A DNA stretch of 64,000 nt from Rugalucina vietnamica (lineage: Eukaryota > Mollusca > Bivalvia > Lucinida > Lucinidae). Positions 9,835 to 21,623 of the stretch are shown here, one piece after another. Positions within the stretch are counted from its first letter, which is position 1; every line of letters starts with the position of its first letter. A program made the position numbers and the translations under genes. The stretch lies in contig OZ024876.1 of the NCBI GenBank assembly GCA_964017185.1, positions 18,736,226 to 18,800,225 on the forward strand, given 5' to 3'. The notes under the pieces are model-generated. The model was given only the letters and a program-made list of their open reading frames with translations. It made no database searches and had not been told where the DNA came from.

Positions 9835-10129
9835 TTAACACATTCACTGCCGCCGACGACTGTAGTCGTTTTTACCGTTCACTGCCACCGACGACTGTAG
9901 TCGTTTTACAGATATACCGGTATGTCCCGGTGAAAGTTTTAAAGGGAGGTAAATGTATTGTATATCAGATTTTTCAGCGTAAAAAGCCCTTTTCAGTGAT
10001 ATATGATATGCGCATATATCTAAAATTATAATAATAAATTTACTAATAAATCAATAAAAACAATAAAATTAATATATGCTTGGCAGTGAGATATTGATTT
10101 TTTGAGAGGCGTGGCAGTGAAAGTGTTAA
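9835..10129. mobile_element. Short TTAA-flanked piggyBac-like element
   Basis: Bounded by TTAA on both sides with 13-bp inverted termini CACATTCACTGCC and GGCAGTGAAAGTG (one mismatch). TTAA target duplication and CAC-type ends fit non-autonomous piggyBac relatives. Near the left end a 35-bp unit containing CGACGACTGTAGTCG is repeated twice. At 295 bp there is no room for a transposase. Confidence 0.75.
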
Positions 10130-11071
10130 ACATAGCTGTCAAAAGATTTAGTGCATCTGTTTCTCAGTTTAAGAGATATTTTTTGTCTGTAAAACAGAAA
10201 TTACTAACTACTTATTCTCTGGTCAAAATATTGACCTTTCACAGTTTTGTAGTTTTGGCCTTTTTAAAATTTGACAATGACGTCTAAGGCGCACTGCATG
10301 AAAAGGCCAATTTCAGATTTTTTACTAATATATGCAAATGTTAGTCGAATACCACTAGTTATCTTTGTGTCGAATTTGTTAAATTCTGCGCAATAAATGG
10401 AAATACCGCTTATCTTTGTCTTTTCTATTCAGATTATTGAAACATTTGTAAATGTATGGGATTAATTTGCATTTCTTTGATCATATTAAGTCGTCCTTTC
10501 AAACATATCACATATTTGACATCGGTTTGACTCTATGTTTTTTCCTCAGAAACCTGTTTATTTGATCATTTATTTTCTAATATGTACAAAGACCCATTTC
10601 TGCCGCGGTTTACAATAAAATATTGCCTGTGGAAAAGCATGTAAATGTTACAGAAAGTTTGCATTCCCTTGGCATGTCTGCAAATGTTTGAAAATGTTAC
10701 CCTCATCTTTGCAAATTTTTGTTAGGTTTTGCTTTGTTGCAAATCGGTTCATGTCCTTTGCGTTTGTGACTTTTGCAAATCTATTTTAAAACAGCATATG
10801 CACTCATAGTACACCAGTGAATAATTTTCCTGCAAAGGTAAGAATGTGTTTGCATTCATTTACAAATAGCATCAAAACCTTTCGCATAAGTCAACACCTT
10901 TCCTTTAGTTTGATAAACGCTGCAAATGTGTATGATGATTTAAGAATTGCAAATTGCTCAAATGCTGACAAAGCTTATCAATTGATTATATTTGCAACGT
11001 CTCATAAAGTATTTCAAATCGCTTTTTGCCGCTACTCGATCTCTAATCGACGACTGCACAACATTAATTTT
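10130..11071. other. AT-rich stretch with frequent TTTGCAAATG-like words
   Basis: No gene was recognised. The segment has many copies of TGCAAATG and TTTGCA words, as does 20375-21300, and starts GCGCACTGCATGAAAAGGCC, which resembles the reverse complement of the end of that other segment. It may be a very old repeat shared by the two places. Confidence 0.3.
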
Positions 11072-11240
11072 AGAAGCCTCCGTGGCGCAGTGAATAAGCC
11101 ACTCGCCTTGTAAATGAGTGATCGTGGGTTCGATGCCGGGCTTCTCCAGTCTTTCGGGTGAGACTTTATACCGATGCCCCGTCTCCATATGACCTTAGCT
11201 GTTGAGTGGGACGTAAACACAAAATCAACCAACAACAACA
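11072..11240 (+). mobile_element. tRNA-derived SINE, type I
   Basis: Box A TCCGTGGCGCAGTGAATAAG and box B GTGGGTTCGATGCC are well spaced. The body follows as CCAGTCTTTCGGGTGAGAC, CCCGTCTCCATATGACCTTA and GCTGTTGAGTGGGACGTAAA, then a CAACAACAACA tail. Related copies lie at 18751-18904 and 29081-29228 on the minus strand. Confidence 0.85.
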
Positions 11241-13748
11241 TAACTTTTGCGACCAAGAGTCCTTGACCTTCATGTGCCAGCGTGTTGTAATTTGTACGTA
11301 AGACAAAGAAAGTTGTTATGTACATTTAGGTTTGTAAGTTATATATATTACGCCTAACAGAACTATGAAAATTGGCTTTCAAATCTCTGTGGTTTCGGCG
11401 AAAAACTATCCGCCTGTTTATTTTACGTATTGTAAGCATTTTAATAAGCACTTTTTCCAAGGAACTGGCATTTTATTATTAAATCGCTCCTCATGAAAAT
11501 ATTGCATTTGATGCTCCCAACGACATAGCTATCTGACAAAAAGCAAGCAAAAATTATTTACATTTATTCATCAAACATGCGTTTTATTTTACATCTTGGA
11601 ATAAAGTATGGTCATCAATAAGAAGTATAAATATATTTTGCTGCAGATATTTTTGCAAACATGAAAAAGGCGAGACAGAATGGCTGCACACACTGATAAA
11701 GATAATTTAATTAATCAGCCACATGGGTCCGTCGTTTGATCCTCAGGAATCCATGTGTTTCAGCCAGCGTGACTAAATAGCGCTCACGCAGCGCCGAGTC
11801 TGTTGGTAATAAATTTCTAGGTGACGTAGACGGGTTTAGATGTAATGTCTTTTTTTTTTTTGTATTTTTTTTTAAATTAAAAATTATTTATTTTCCATTG
11901 TTATATTAGTAGCCCAGGCTATAATATGAGGTGTCATGCAAAAAACCGATATTGATTTTGTATCTAATACGCTTTAGAAATGCCCGAGAAACTGAAATCG
12001 TCGTTTCAAGAGTTTATCTATGATTAAGATAAGTGTTCCGTGATCTGTCTGCGTATGGTGAAGGAAAAACGTTGTTTGTACATAATATCAAATATTGCAA
12101 AATTTTGCATCCGACGTGTGATCATGTTGTGCGTTAAAGTAAACCCGGGAACGCGTAAATAAACAAACTCGGGCCACCCATGGTGGCAAATCCAGGTTGA
12201 AAACTAAAATTCTAATTCATTTATGTCTGTCTCGAACGCTGCTTGGTCATAGGGTCTGATAATAAGCTTATAAAAAATAGATGAGGCCTCTTTATTACAC
12301 AAAACTCCATTTTAAAATTTGCCGCGTCTTTTGAGCGATAAACTTGTCCCGTTTACTAGGTACATGTAAGTGTCATTTGAAATTAGCAAGTCGGTGACTC
12401 TTGGCGTCACAAATCGATCAAAGTCGACCAAGTCTACTACAAATGGACCAAACCTGTAGTTCATTCAGGATGCAGAAAAAAAGTAATTATAATGTTTTTA
12501 CAAACACATATGGGCTTTCACATGTTTGGATTCCTCTCTTACACTCGCAAAAAATTGTATTCTTCAAAATACGGCAAATCCGTGAATTCTAAATAAGTGG
12601 CTGAGATTCATTTTGTTGTCTGGTTTGACATTTTTTATCAATTACGCAGTGTCTATCGACAGAAGTATGTCAATAGCAAATATTCGGTAAAATTGCTGCT
12701 GACAGAAGTAAAATATAATAGGATATTAAGCCCAAACTCACCTATTACTTGGTTCACTCAAATACAGACCTTACATTGCATTTCGATCATATATATCTTG
12801 GATAATTATCATGTAATCAGGTTATTCATGTTTTACTCGTTACTTCGGAACTCCTCAATGAAGCAATGTTTCGACTCCTTTTTTGGGATTATATGCATAG
12901 GGCTTTTATTTGTTTCGATTATCAGTTATAAGATAAATCAATGAATCAAGTTCTAATCATAATCCCAGCGACTGAGTCTCATCAGAGGTCTGACGCTCTT
13001 TTGATTTTGCATATGGACTGAATATGTATGCAATATACATGTAAGTACAGTCCTAAATATGAATACGAATGCAAACGTTTCTAAAGCATAATTTCGCATT
13101 TTATACCGTGGCGTAAATACAATGTACGCAAAATATTCCATAATAATCTAAATGCTATCACTGTGCATTAGTATGCATGTGTATGGTTGTTCCGAATTTA
13201 ATCTCTTTGTTTTTACGTTATTGCGTAAAAACAATGGATGTAACATGTTTAGCATTATCGTATGTTGCTATATTATAATGTGCATAAGGTAGTTATTACG
13301 AAGGAATTAACTGATATTATCAAGTGAAAATGCAATTTGAAGCATTTCTTACAGCTTTTATCTGTGCATGCATATGCCTTGTTGCATGTTGAGAAATGTG
13401 TTACTCATAGATTCAATAGTCACATCGCATCCTATTTAGGTCTAGATTTTTGTAGCTGATAACCTATAAAAGTGTAAGCATGTTTTAGCTATGACACCTT
13501 CGTATTTTGATATTGCCGATGGCACATGTCATTGTTTTTCTGAAGCGTGTCCATTTTAGCATCTGAATATACCTGTGTTTGATATTGCCGTAATCGTATT
13601 AATGGCACGTGTTATCGTTGATCTAGGGAATGCCGATTAAACAGTAGCACAGTGCACTGTCAACACATTAAATAATGTGTGCATATTTCAATCACTGATT
13701 AATAATTCAGGTTTGTTCCGTGTCATGGGTGCATTACTTGCAATGCAT
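11241..13748. other. 2.5-kb AT-rich stretch without recognised features
   Basis: Contains a T/A-rich run at 11849-11872 and scattered short open frames (for example 12401-12592 and 12597-12944) with no family resemblance. No SINE boxes, TIRs or tandem repeats were recognised. It could be intergenic or intronic unique DNA. Confidence 0.4.
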
Positions 13749-14752
13749 CTAAATCGCTTTATTCCGTACGACCATGTCCCCGATGTTTCTACCTTTTTTG
13801 TAGCATGTCATAATTTTAGTAGGGAATATATTGCTTAGCCGTCGATCGTTTTCTATCAATCCCCAATGTTTACGTAAACACCGATTTATTCGATTAGCAC
13901 CAGGGTGGTATATTGTTGAGAATGTAATTCGTGTTTTCCCTGTGCGTTTTATTCCGTTTATACCAGAATCCATAATTGTTTTTCTGTCATTAAAATGCAC
14001 TCTTCTGAAGCATTTATTTATTTCCGAGATTTTATACCCCCTTTGAATCAGTTTGCTTTTAAAATCGTCTAATTTCTTTGCATATTCGCATGGGGTATTC
14101 GTGTTCCGCAGAAACCTATGCATTTCACCGGTAATGAATGATTTGAAGACTGACGGAGGATGTGCCGAATTTCTGTGTAGAAACTGGAATGTGTCAATCG
14201 GTTTGGTATGACATTTGTTATCTAACGTTCCATCCATTTTGTACTTTGTCCCTTTATATAATTCAGTGTCCAGAAATATTGCCAAATTCTCTGAAATTTC
14301 AAACGTGAATTTTAAGAGATCATGTGCACTGTTTGCAATTTCAAACAGTTTCATGGCAGATGCTTTGCTGCAATTTAGAATGATAAAACCATCGTCTCTA
14401 AATCTTACATGGGTCAAGATTTTATCATTGTCATCATATCTATCCAATATACTGTTTATGTGCCGAAATATGGCTATATCACAAATTTCAGGATTAGGAA
14501 CTGCGCCTTGTGGCGCGCCAATTATTTGCCTATATGGCTGTTCATCGAACATGAACTCGTTGTTTTTTTTAACATAAGCTCTGCGATTTTCACCAAATTT
14601 TCGGTGCTGAGTCTTGGAATATCATATTTGATATCCATATTATTTTCGAGCTCATATCTAAGAGACGATAACAGGTCGTTGAAACGTAAGTTAGTGTACA
14701 GGGACGTAACGTCATATGTGACAAGTAGTGCAGTGAAATGAATATCCAACTA
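13749..14752 (-). mobile_element. Penelope-like reverse transcriptase, truncated, GIY-YIG domain absent
   Basis: The minus strand carries the core of a Penelope-like (PLE) reverse transcriptase. Motif A is TYDVTSLYTNL, motif B is IIGAPQGAVPNPEICD and motif C is RFRDDGFI, with both catalytic aspartates. Then come FLDTELYKG, KPIDTFQFLH and LRNTNTPCEYAKKL, the PLE post-catalytic region, and it closes with CYKKGRNIGDMVVRNKAI and a stop. In PLEs a conserved NLRDLLVRSK-like segment precedes a GIY-YIG endonuclease; here the frame stops right there and none was seen downstream. A frameshift near 14560 separates motif A from motif B. The N-terminal part is missing. It is a 5'-truncated, probably inactive copy, either of an endonuclease-deficient lineage or 3'-truncated. 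Confidence 0.82.
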
Positions 14753-14974
14753 TACTCCCTTTTATAAAAAAAAAAAAGATATAGTTTTCGTATTTTTGCT
14801 CAAAATATAGATTATGGGTACAGGTAAGAACCGCCTCGTCGAGGCGGCTCTAACGAGTACCCACAATCTATGTTTTAGAGCAAAATAAGAAATACATCAA
14901 AATTGTTCTACTGATTTTTTTCAATGCTAAGACTGAAAGAAAAAAATATGTATATATTGCATGGGCGTGTTTTC
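14753..14974 (+). mobile_element. Family P palindromic element, copy 3
   Basis: The hairpin at 14808-14870 pairs AACCGCCTCGTC with GACGAGGCGGCT and longer flanks (GATTATGGGTAC with GTACCCACAATC). The right end CATGGGCGTGTTTTC is intact. The left end abuts the Penelope-like remnant and appears truncated. Confidence 0.65.
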
Positions 14975-15003
14975 GTAATGATGAAGAGATAGTTTTATTA
15001 TAT

Positions 15004-15757
15004 GCTATACAGTGAAAACCAATGTATATCAAATCTTGATGAAATCGATATTTTCACTGATATGAAATTTCACTGATATCAGATCTCACTGATATCAAAA
15101 GTCACTAGTGATTGATATCAGCCTATATCGTCACTGGTGAGGGTAAGCCGATTTTGGATTGCATCAGCGTTTTCCATTTCATGTACTTACTACACACCAC
15201 TTCAGAATTTCAAACGTCAATAACTTTCTTATTTGTGAACGAAAACATAAAGTGTGGGTATTCATTTTCTTAGTTAGGAGATAAGGAACAATTTGGTACC
15301 AAAATTAATTAGGTTTTCTAATTTTTTTGGTTTTTCGTTTTTTACACCTTTCCCTTCATCGAACAAGTAGCCTGTGTTACGCGACGTCATCAAACTCGTA
15401 ATGACGTAACTGTCTTGGATAATTGACATCAGTATTTTTCATGTTTTTTACAAAATTAAGGATCACTTGAAATATTTGTAGCTTCATTTCAAATGTCAGG
15501 TCATGTAAATGTAACAAGCTTTAAATGATACTTAGCAAGTAAAAAACGGCCATAGACCTAATTCACCTAAAAAGCATAAAATAAAAAGAAAATTTACTTT
15601 TTTTTCGGTGAATACCAAATATATTTTATCTCGTGAGTTGTAAACATCAGAATTTTCACTCTTGCTGCGCACTCGTGAAAATTCTGATGTTTTCAACTCA
15701 CTCGATGAAATATATTTGGTATCCACCTCAAAAAAGACTTAAAGTAAATATCCTCTA
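15004..15757 (+). mobile_element. Miniature element family Q, copy 1
   Basis: Starts TACAGTGAAAACCAATG, continues through a cluster of CACTGATATCA words and ends in AAATATCCTCTA. The right part (15605-15730) is an internal hairpin in which GAATACCAAATATATTTTAT faces ATGAAATATATTTGGTATCC around a GTGCGCAG-type loop. Further copies are at 29985-30594 (plus) and 31350-31791 (minus). It is noncoding. Confidence 0.7.
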
Positions 15758-15840
15758 TTTACATGTATTTTGGGATAAGAATAGTCAAAATAAAGAAACT
15801 GAGAAAGAAACAAAAATCAAAAGACACATTGATGAAATAC

Positions 15841-15900
15841 ATAGAGGATATTACTTTTTTGAGGTGAATACCAAATACATTTCATCGAGTGAGTTGAAAT
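15841..15900 (-). repeat. Family Q right-end fragment, inverted
   Basis: TAGAGGATATTACTTTTTTG and the AATACCAAATACATTTCATC segment are the reverse complement of the family Q right end. It lies ~85 bp beyond copy 1, in opposite orientation. Confidence 0.6.
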
Positions 15901-15905
15901 ATAGT

Positions 15906-16588
15906 TGGTATTCTAACACACCCTGCCTATAGACGCCAATGGTAAAGTACAGTGATATATTGAGTGATAAATCACTGGGCGGATGTGATTTTGCGCCGTG
16001 ATTTTGCGCCGTTTAGACGACATCTTGATTAAAACGTGACGTCAGCTATCCCATAAGCCACGTAACCTTGACGTTAGACGGTGTAACGTCGTTTTAACGC
16101 GTTAAGAACGTAACAATCATGTGTAAGCATCTGCGTTACAGTCTAACGTTTGCGACCCTAAGCTAAGATCAACTTGATTTTAAAGAAGCATTTTATTTCT
16201 GTGCCTATGCAGGCCCTCAACACCAATCCAAGAACTATTATTTGATACTTATAAGCAGCAAGCGGCCAGTCTTGTTGCAAGGGCTGAAAGCCTGAAAGCC
16301 CCCTTATTTTCGACACAGGGCGACACATACATACCAGTTTCATTCGTAAGTACCCCCACCCCCGGGGGAGTGGGGGTAGACGACAAGCTGCACGGTCATC
16401 ATCTTGTTTAGCACAGTTTGCCCCTTTGTCTCTCAGAGATTTGTGTTCATGGGGAAACCTAGAATCCAGGCACTGTAAAACCCAGGGAGGGAGACCTAAG
16501 AGCTACCACGAAAATGCAGTGCCGGATTTCCGTAAGAGTACCAATTTGAAAACAAAAGACTAAACAGGCGATGACGTCATCTTTAGCT
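15906..16588. other. Unassigned stretch with a GC-rich hairpin
   Basis: Nothing coding was recognised. It holds a direct repeat of GTGATTTTGCGCCGT near 15986-16013 and a GC-rich hairpin at 16352-16378 (ACCCCCACCCCC facing GGGGGAGTGGGGGT). The latter could be a structured insertion scar or low-complexity sequence. Confidence 0.35.
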
Positions 16589-16760
16589 TACTTGCCCCAT
16601 AGGGCTCACAAAGTGAGCTCTTACAGTATATACCCATGACCCGGCGTCTGTCCATTCAAATTATCCAAGAGAAAACAACAATTTATTAAAAATGGCAAGA
16701 TAGCATGACCAAGATGGCCGCCAAGCCTGTGTATGGTAAACCTAAATACCTCTAAAATCC
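16589..16760 (+). mobile_element. Mollusc AGCTCACC-type repeat, truncated
   Basis: Opens AGCTTACTTGCCCCATAGGG, with GGCTCACAAAGTGAGCTC and a GGCGTCTGTCC tract, then GACCAAGATGGCCGCCAAGC. It keeps only the 5' start and part of the first internal unit. Confidence 0.6.
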
Positions 16761-17051
16761 AGAATCGCAAGACCTAGGAATAGCCTCATTGGATGAAGTG
16801 AACATTTCGAAGTTTACATACCTATTAATTGAAAAAAAAATGCAATCGTACTTTATTATTTAATCTAAACATCCGATGCCAAACCTTAATGAACTTGTTG
16901 AAATGCAGTTTATAGTTCCATAAATACATCGTGAAACGCTGTGTGTAAACAAAGCAAAATTACAATATGTATACTTTATTCACCGAGGCTAACCCAAATC
17001 GGGACATCCTTTTACAAGTTAGCAAGCAACTAATGTTTGTTTGTTTGTGTT
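16761..17051. other. Unassigned spacer
   Basis: AT-rich; no gene, repeat or structured signal was recognised. Confidence 0.3.
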
Positions 17052-17243
17052 GAGGCTTTACGTCCCAGTCAACAATTTTTCAGTCATGTCGGGACGGAGC
17101 CACAGCTTCCTGGGTTTAACCAGTACTATGGGAAGTAAATGTGCCTTGCTCAAGGACACAACACAGTGCCGCCGGTGAGGATCGAACGCACGACCTCTGG
17201 CGCTGAAATCCGACGCTCTGCCACTGCGCTACCGCGCTTCCCA
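17052..17243 (-). mobile_element. tRNA-derived SINE, type II, well preserved
   Basis: Minus strand: GGGAAGCGCGGTAGCGCAGT with box A, GTGCGTTCGATCC as box B, CCTTGAGCAAGGCAC, CTGTGGCTCCGTCCCGACAT, GAAAAATTGTTGACTGGGAC, then GTAAAGCCTC. It is among the best conserved SINE copies here. Confidence 0.85.
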
Positions 17244-17252
17244 TAGCAACAA

Positions 17253-17462
17253 ATGTACCAGATGCAATTAATAAGCCATAAACTTCGTATTCATGCAAGC
17301 TGGGCCGAACATCTATCAAGTATAACAAAGCAGTTTCAAAACATTTATGTCCCGACAATAACCATAAGCAAAAAGGACCGCGCATCACGTGAAGTAGCTG
17401 TTCTAATGAGAACTGCATTATATTTACGCCGTTTCAAACCAACTGCGGCTACCTCACAGGTA
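17253..17462 (+). other. Possible orphan exon, unrecognised
   Basis: An open frame reads HKLRIHASWAEHLSSITKQF, then VPTITISKKDRASREVAVLM, ending TSQ at CACAGGTAAAT, which could be a splice donor (CAG/GTAAAT). The residue mix is more protein-like than neighbouring random frames. No domain was recognised and no upstream acceptor can be assigned because a SINE sits directly upstream. It may be chance. Confidence 0.2.
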
Positions 17463-17963
17463 AATTTTACAGTTTGGACATAAGCAAATTTCGGAAATTC
17501 TAATGCACTAGAGAAAATAACGCGGCGTCTGATGTAATAACGTAGTTGGCGATAGTATATTTAATAAATTTTAATTCTTTGATTCTTCAGATGTTCATGG
17601 AGCTATGGACAGCTGTGAGTCGCCGTAAAACAAAATTTCCGACCGTATATCCAACAATATACCGCCCCAAATGAAAAATAAATAAATAAATAAATACAGT
17701 TATCCCCTAAATATATGGCACTGTTTAATGTAAATGTTTCGAATTTCAATACATCCTATCATGTGTGGTGGCATGCATTCATGAATAATTAATTGCAAAC
17801 GCTATCAGTTCCCAGTGTGTGTGTGTGTGTGGGGGGGGGGGGGTAAACCTAACATTTTTATACATAGGCTGTGCCTATTCCTTAAGGGTCAAAATTTTAA
17901 ATTTTGGTATTTATTGTGGTTTTCAGAAAACAAAATGGGAGAGGAGATTTTTGCGGATATTTT
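17463..17963. repeat. Spacer with (TG)n(G)n microsatellite
   Basis: A TG repeat passing into a G run lies at about 17815-17842, and an AAAT repeat near 17678-17693. The rest is unassigned. Confidence 0.55.
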
Positions 17964-18041
17964 AGCTCACCCGAGCCGAAGGCTCACAATGTGAGCTTAA
18001 AGGATGGCCATACTCCGGCGTCCGTCCGTCGTCGTCGTCCA
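17964..18041 (+). mobile_element. Mollusc AGCTCACC-type repeat, 5' fragment
   Basis: AGCTCACCCGAGCCGAAGGC, CAATGTGAGC and GGCGTCCGTCCGTCGTCG match the starts of the copies at 7978 and 34127. The match stops after the CGTC tract. Confidence 0.7.
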
Positions 18042-18750
18042 CTATTTAAGTGTTTTTAGCAATTTCACATGGTTTGGATGTGCTCAAAATTCCTAATATA
18101 TTTAGGGGTAATCCATCAGTTCCGGTATTTTTGGAGGGTATAGAGTAGATGCTGTAGCCTATGTATAGAGACAATGTCACACTCAGGGTTTCAGTCGCTG
18201 ACAACACTTTGGAAATCGTGAAGTCGCGAAGTGTACCAAATGTTGCCAAATGTTTGTTGTTGTTTTTTTCACAAAGTCATAAATAGCAAAAATAGTATAC
18301 TGCATACGATTCGACGAGTTTAGATAAGTATTTAATGACATGAAAATAGTAACGCATTATTTCAGAAATTAGGTGCAGCTCGAACACCGTTTCACGTTTG
18401 CACGAATGATAGCCAACACGGACTTTGTTTCCTGACACTAGAAAATGACACTGGCACTCAAAAGGCAAAATAAAAACGCTATTGTCAAACGGCACGTGAG
18501 TTTCACAATTTGAACATGGATTTTGTCGTATGAACTTTGGTGAAAAAACTAAGGACGTCACGTACACGGAATGTTCGTGGAACGAGGCATAAAAATTATC
18601 TTATTTAATTTTGTCTTCCCATTTTTTTTTCCAATAGATCTATTGATTTTTTGTTTGTTTGTTTGTTTTTTTTGCGGGATAATGTAAGTTTCAGTTGAAA
18701 TAAGCCTCAAAGAAAATTACATTTTTTTTTGTAAAGGATTGATTGAGTCA
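18042..18750. other. Unassigned stretch with a minus-strand open frame
   Basis: The 96-codon minus-strand frame at 18277-18567 contains spaced cysteines (CSNC, CQC, then a later C) but matches no zinc-binding pattern I recognise. A second frame at 18046-18249 is likewise unrecognised. T-rich runs lie at 18661-18677 and 18722-18730. Both frames may be chance. Confidence 0.25.
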
Positions 18751-18904
18751 CTTCGTGTTTCATGTCCCAATCAACAGCTAATGTCACATGGAACCGGGGC
18801 CTCGATTTAGAGTGTCATTCAGAACATTGGAGAAGTCTAGGATCGACCTCAGGACCCTTGGTTTACAAGTCCAGTGCCCGGGCCACTAGGCCACGGCGGC
18901 TTCT
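18751..18904 (-). mobile_element. tRNA-derived SINE, type I
   Basis: Minus strand: GCCGCCGTGGCCTAGTGGCC (box A), GAGGTCGATCC (box B, one base off), GACTTCTCCAATGTTCTGAA, CGGTTCCATGTGACATTAGC, TGTTGATTGGGACATGAAAC. The body matches the copy at 11072. Confidence 0.8.
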
Positions 18905-19796
18905 TTTCACAGATGAAGGGATACTTTTACTTGCTGCGACCAAATATACAGTTGATAAGTTTATCTTTAATTACGCAACATTTTGCGTTGCATAAAGCCA
19001 CATTAACTTGCATAATTCAATTACATTAATCATGCTAATAGGAGAACTAATCAAATACCAGACCGGAACGAATGAAAACCATGATCAAGCACCGCCCACA
19101 TCGGATTGAACATACTACGATTCGCTTATATCCCAGAATCAAACTGTTCGCAGTTGATCTTAAAACGTCTAACACAGCGGATCATACCATTTAACATTTC
19201 TGTATTCACGATGGTGGACTTTGCGATTTTTAGACGTACAAACACGATTGGATCTTTTGCGGCTATCACTTGTACTTATAACGCTCGTAAAAAGAGAAAA
19301 TCTATGACAAATAATTCGCAAAAAAAGAACTATTTTAATTGTCTATATCTATTATGATTAATATTTAAGAAATGATTTTATCTACTGTGAATTATTGCGA
19401 TTGACACGCGATGTTAGAGGGCAGATTTCGATGTATTAATTCACGACGGTGGAGCCGGAGTGAATTATCGCATTTGCCCGACAACATCACGCGTTAGTCG
19501 CGATAATAAACAGTTGAATAAGAAAACTTACTTAGATTCTTACACGACCAATAGTACAGTAATACTCACATTTTTGCAGCGTTTTCAAGTGGACTCATTC
19601 TCTTCGGACGTAAATGTTCGACGTCACATAAGCGCGCTCTTTCGCACGCAATATAGCTGTAGGGTAAATTATCGTTTGTTTTGGCACACTGGCGTTCCCA
19701 TTTGGTTCAATGGGAGAAACGATAACGACTTGTTATAATATTATTAAATTTGAATTTTTGACGTTTCGATGACATGACCTTATATCAAGGTGATGC

Positions 19797-19839
<43 letters not shown>

Positions 19840-19945
19840 AAAGAAAAAAAAAAAAAAGACTGAACACCGTTGAACTTCGTATTTTTTCTGGAAAAACTTA
19901 TTAGCACTCTTATCATTGTTTATTGTTATTATTAGCATCATTTTA

Positions 19946-19987
<42 letters not shown>

Positions 19988-20170
19988 CAAGTTCAAAGTG
20001 ATTTATGTTGATATATTTATAATAAAATAAGGAAACTAACAAAAATTATAAGAATATCAGTTTAAATTGCTATAATATTCAAAAATAATGATTTTGCGAT
20101 ATAAGCACAGTCGTCGTCGTGTGAGGTTCTATTTTCCTTTTCAGACAAAGACTTCCAAAGACGTTTATAC
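18905..20170. repeat. AT-rich stretch with hairpin, poly-A and ATT microsatellite
   Basis: Contains an inverted repeat at 19385-19510 (GACACGCGATGTTAGAGGGC facing CCCGACAACATCACGCG), an A-rich run at 19802-19858 broken by two G, and an ATT microsatellite at about 19945-19987. Short open frames (19106-19357, 19460-19738) are unrecognised. Confidence 0.5.
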
Positions 20171-20374
20171 GAGGAGCGCGGTGGCTCAGTGGTACAACGT
20201 CGAACTTCGGATCTAGAGGTCTTCGGTTCGCATCCACGAGCTTCATTTCGTGTTTCCCTCAGCAAGACACTTTAAGCTCCCCAAAGTACTGGTTAACTAC
20301 CCAGGAAGCTGTGGCTCCGTCCCGGCATGACTGAAAAATTGTTGACCGGGACGTAAAACTACAACCAAACCAAA
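20171..20374 (+). mobile_element. tRNA-derived SINE, type II
   Basis: GAGGAGCGCGGTGGCTCAGT (box A), CTTCGGTTCGCATCC (box B), CCCTCAGCAAGACACTTTAA, GCTGTGGCTCCGTCCCGGCA, GAAAAATTGTTGACCGGGAC, then GTAAAACTACAACCAAACC. A complete 5'-to-3' copy. Confidence 0.85.
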
Positions 20375-21575
20375 GACATCCATGGCCAAATTACAACAAA
20401 ACATACAACCAATTGCAAGCATTCAAACTTACTCATTTACTGGTGTTTACCTGCTTATACAAATATATGCAATTATGTACGTTTTTTCAATGAAAATCCA
20501 TTGCGTAGATTGAATTTTATAAACTTTTGCCGAAGTGCACTGTATGTCAAATTGACGCATTTATTGCGATTTACGATCACAAAATCTCGCACAAATGTTA
20601 CTGTTTATTAACAATTGGATATATGTAAAATGCGCCGTATTATTCGTGTTTTTCAACATTTGAGTACCTTTCAAATCAATGAAAAGAGTTACATTTGGTT
20701 AGTTCTAAACAACACGTCAAAACATATGTCTTGTCCACGTTTAACGTTCTTTCCTATACTCTTTTTTATTTAGAAACACATGCATTTGCAGCACAACTTC
20801 AATGCATCCAAATGCAATAAAAGAATACATCTTTGCGAAAATAATGTGAAGTACCTGAAATATTACAGCACAACAGTATTTCCGAAACATTTTTTGATAT
20901 ACACAAAGATACCATTTTACAAGCTTTTACGATGCCAAGTTGAGCTAGCATGCGCAGTGTACACTCAATGCCTGCAAACTAATACGTAAATGTGCAGGTT
21001 TAAAAGGTAGTGATTTTTTGAAATTTTGTTAATTTTGTTATATGTGATAAAACCTTGTGAATGATGAAATTTTTATATGATTTCCAAGTCTCTTGCATTT
21101 TACGCAAAATGCGGTAGTTATGATCTTTGCGATACGACCGCAATAGGTCAAACCATTATGTTTTCGTACGTGCAAATGCAAGGCAAATTCTCGCGAATCA
21201 ATTGTAAATGTATGGAAACCCTAATAAACTTTGGCGGTTCCAAATGTTTGAATTGTGTTTGAGGCATTCGTAAATCGGACTTTTCATCCAGTGGCGGTCA
21301 CCATTTTGTAAAGGAAATCACGTGACCAAAGTTGAAAAATATGTACATGTATTTAAAGCACTTGACTCGCTTTATAAACTAAAAAAATGAACAAGATTGT
21401 TTCAATGAAAGAGAGGAAAGTCTTTTGCTAATTTATTCTATTTATATTTGCATGAAAATGTGATATCTTTAATTTTATGATTGTGAGGGTGTGGTGTCAT
21501 ACCCTCACAGCCTTGTTTTGGACTCGAACCACCAAAATGTTTAAAACCATATAATTTTCTTATAAGTTTATTTTC

Positions 21576-21623
<48 letters not shown>

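Noticed and set aside
9378-10031. 217-codon open frame as a single gene
   Set aside because: Its first part is the shifted C-terminus of the integrase pseudogene and its last part lies in the TTAA element, so it is a chimera.
11072-11145. tRNA gene at the start of the SINE
   Set aside because: Box A and B are present, but no cloverleaf with anticodon stem was found and the SINE body continues.
12401-12944. Two adjacent open frames as a small gene
   Set aside because: No recognised motif, AT-driven composition and no convincing splice or start context.
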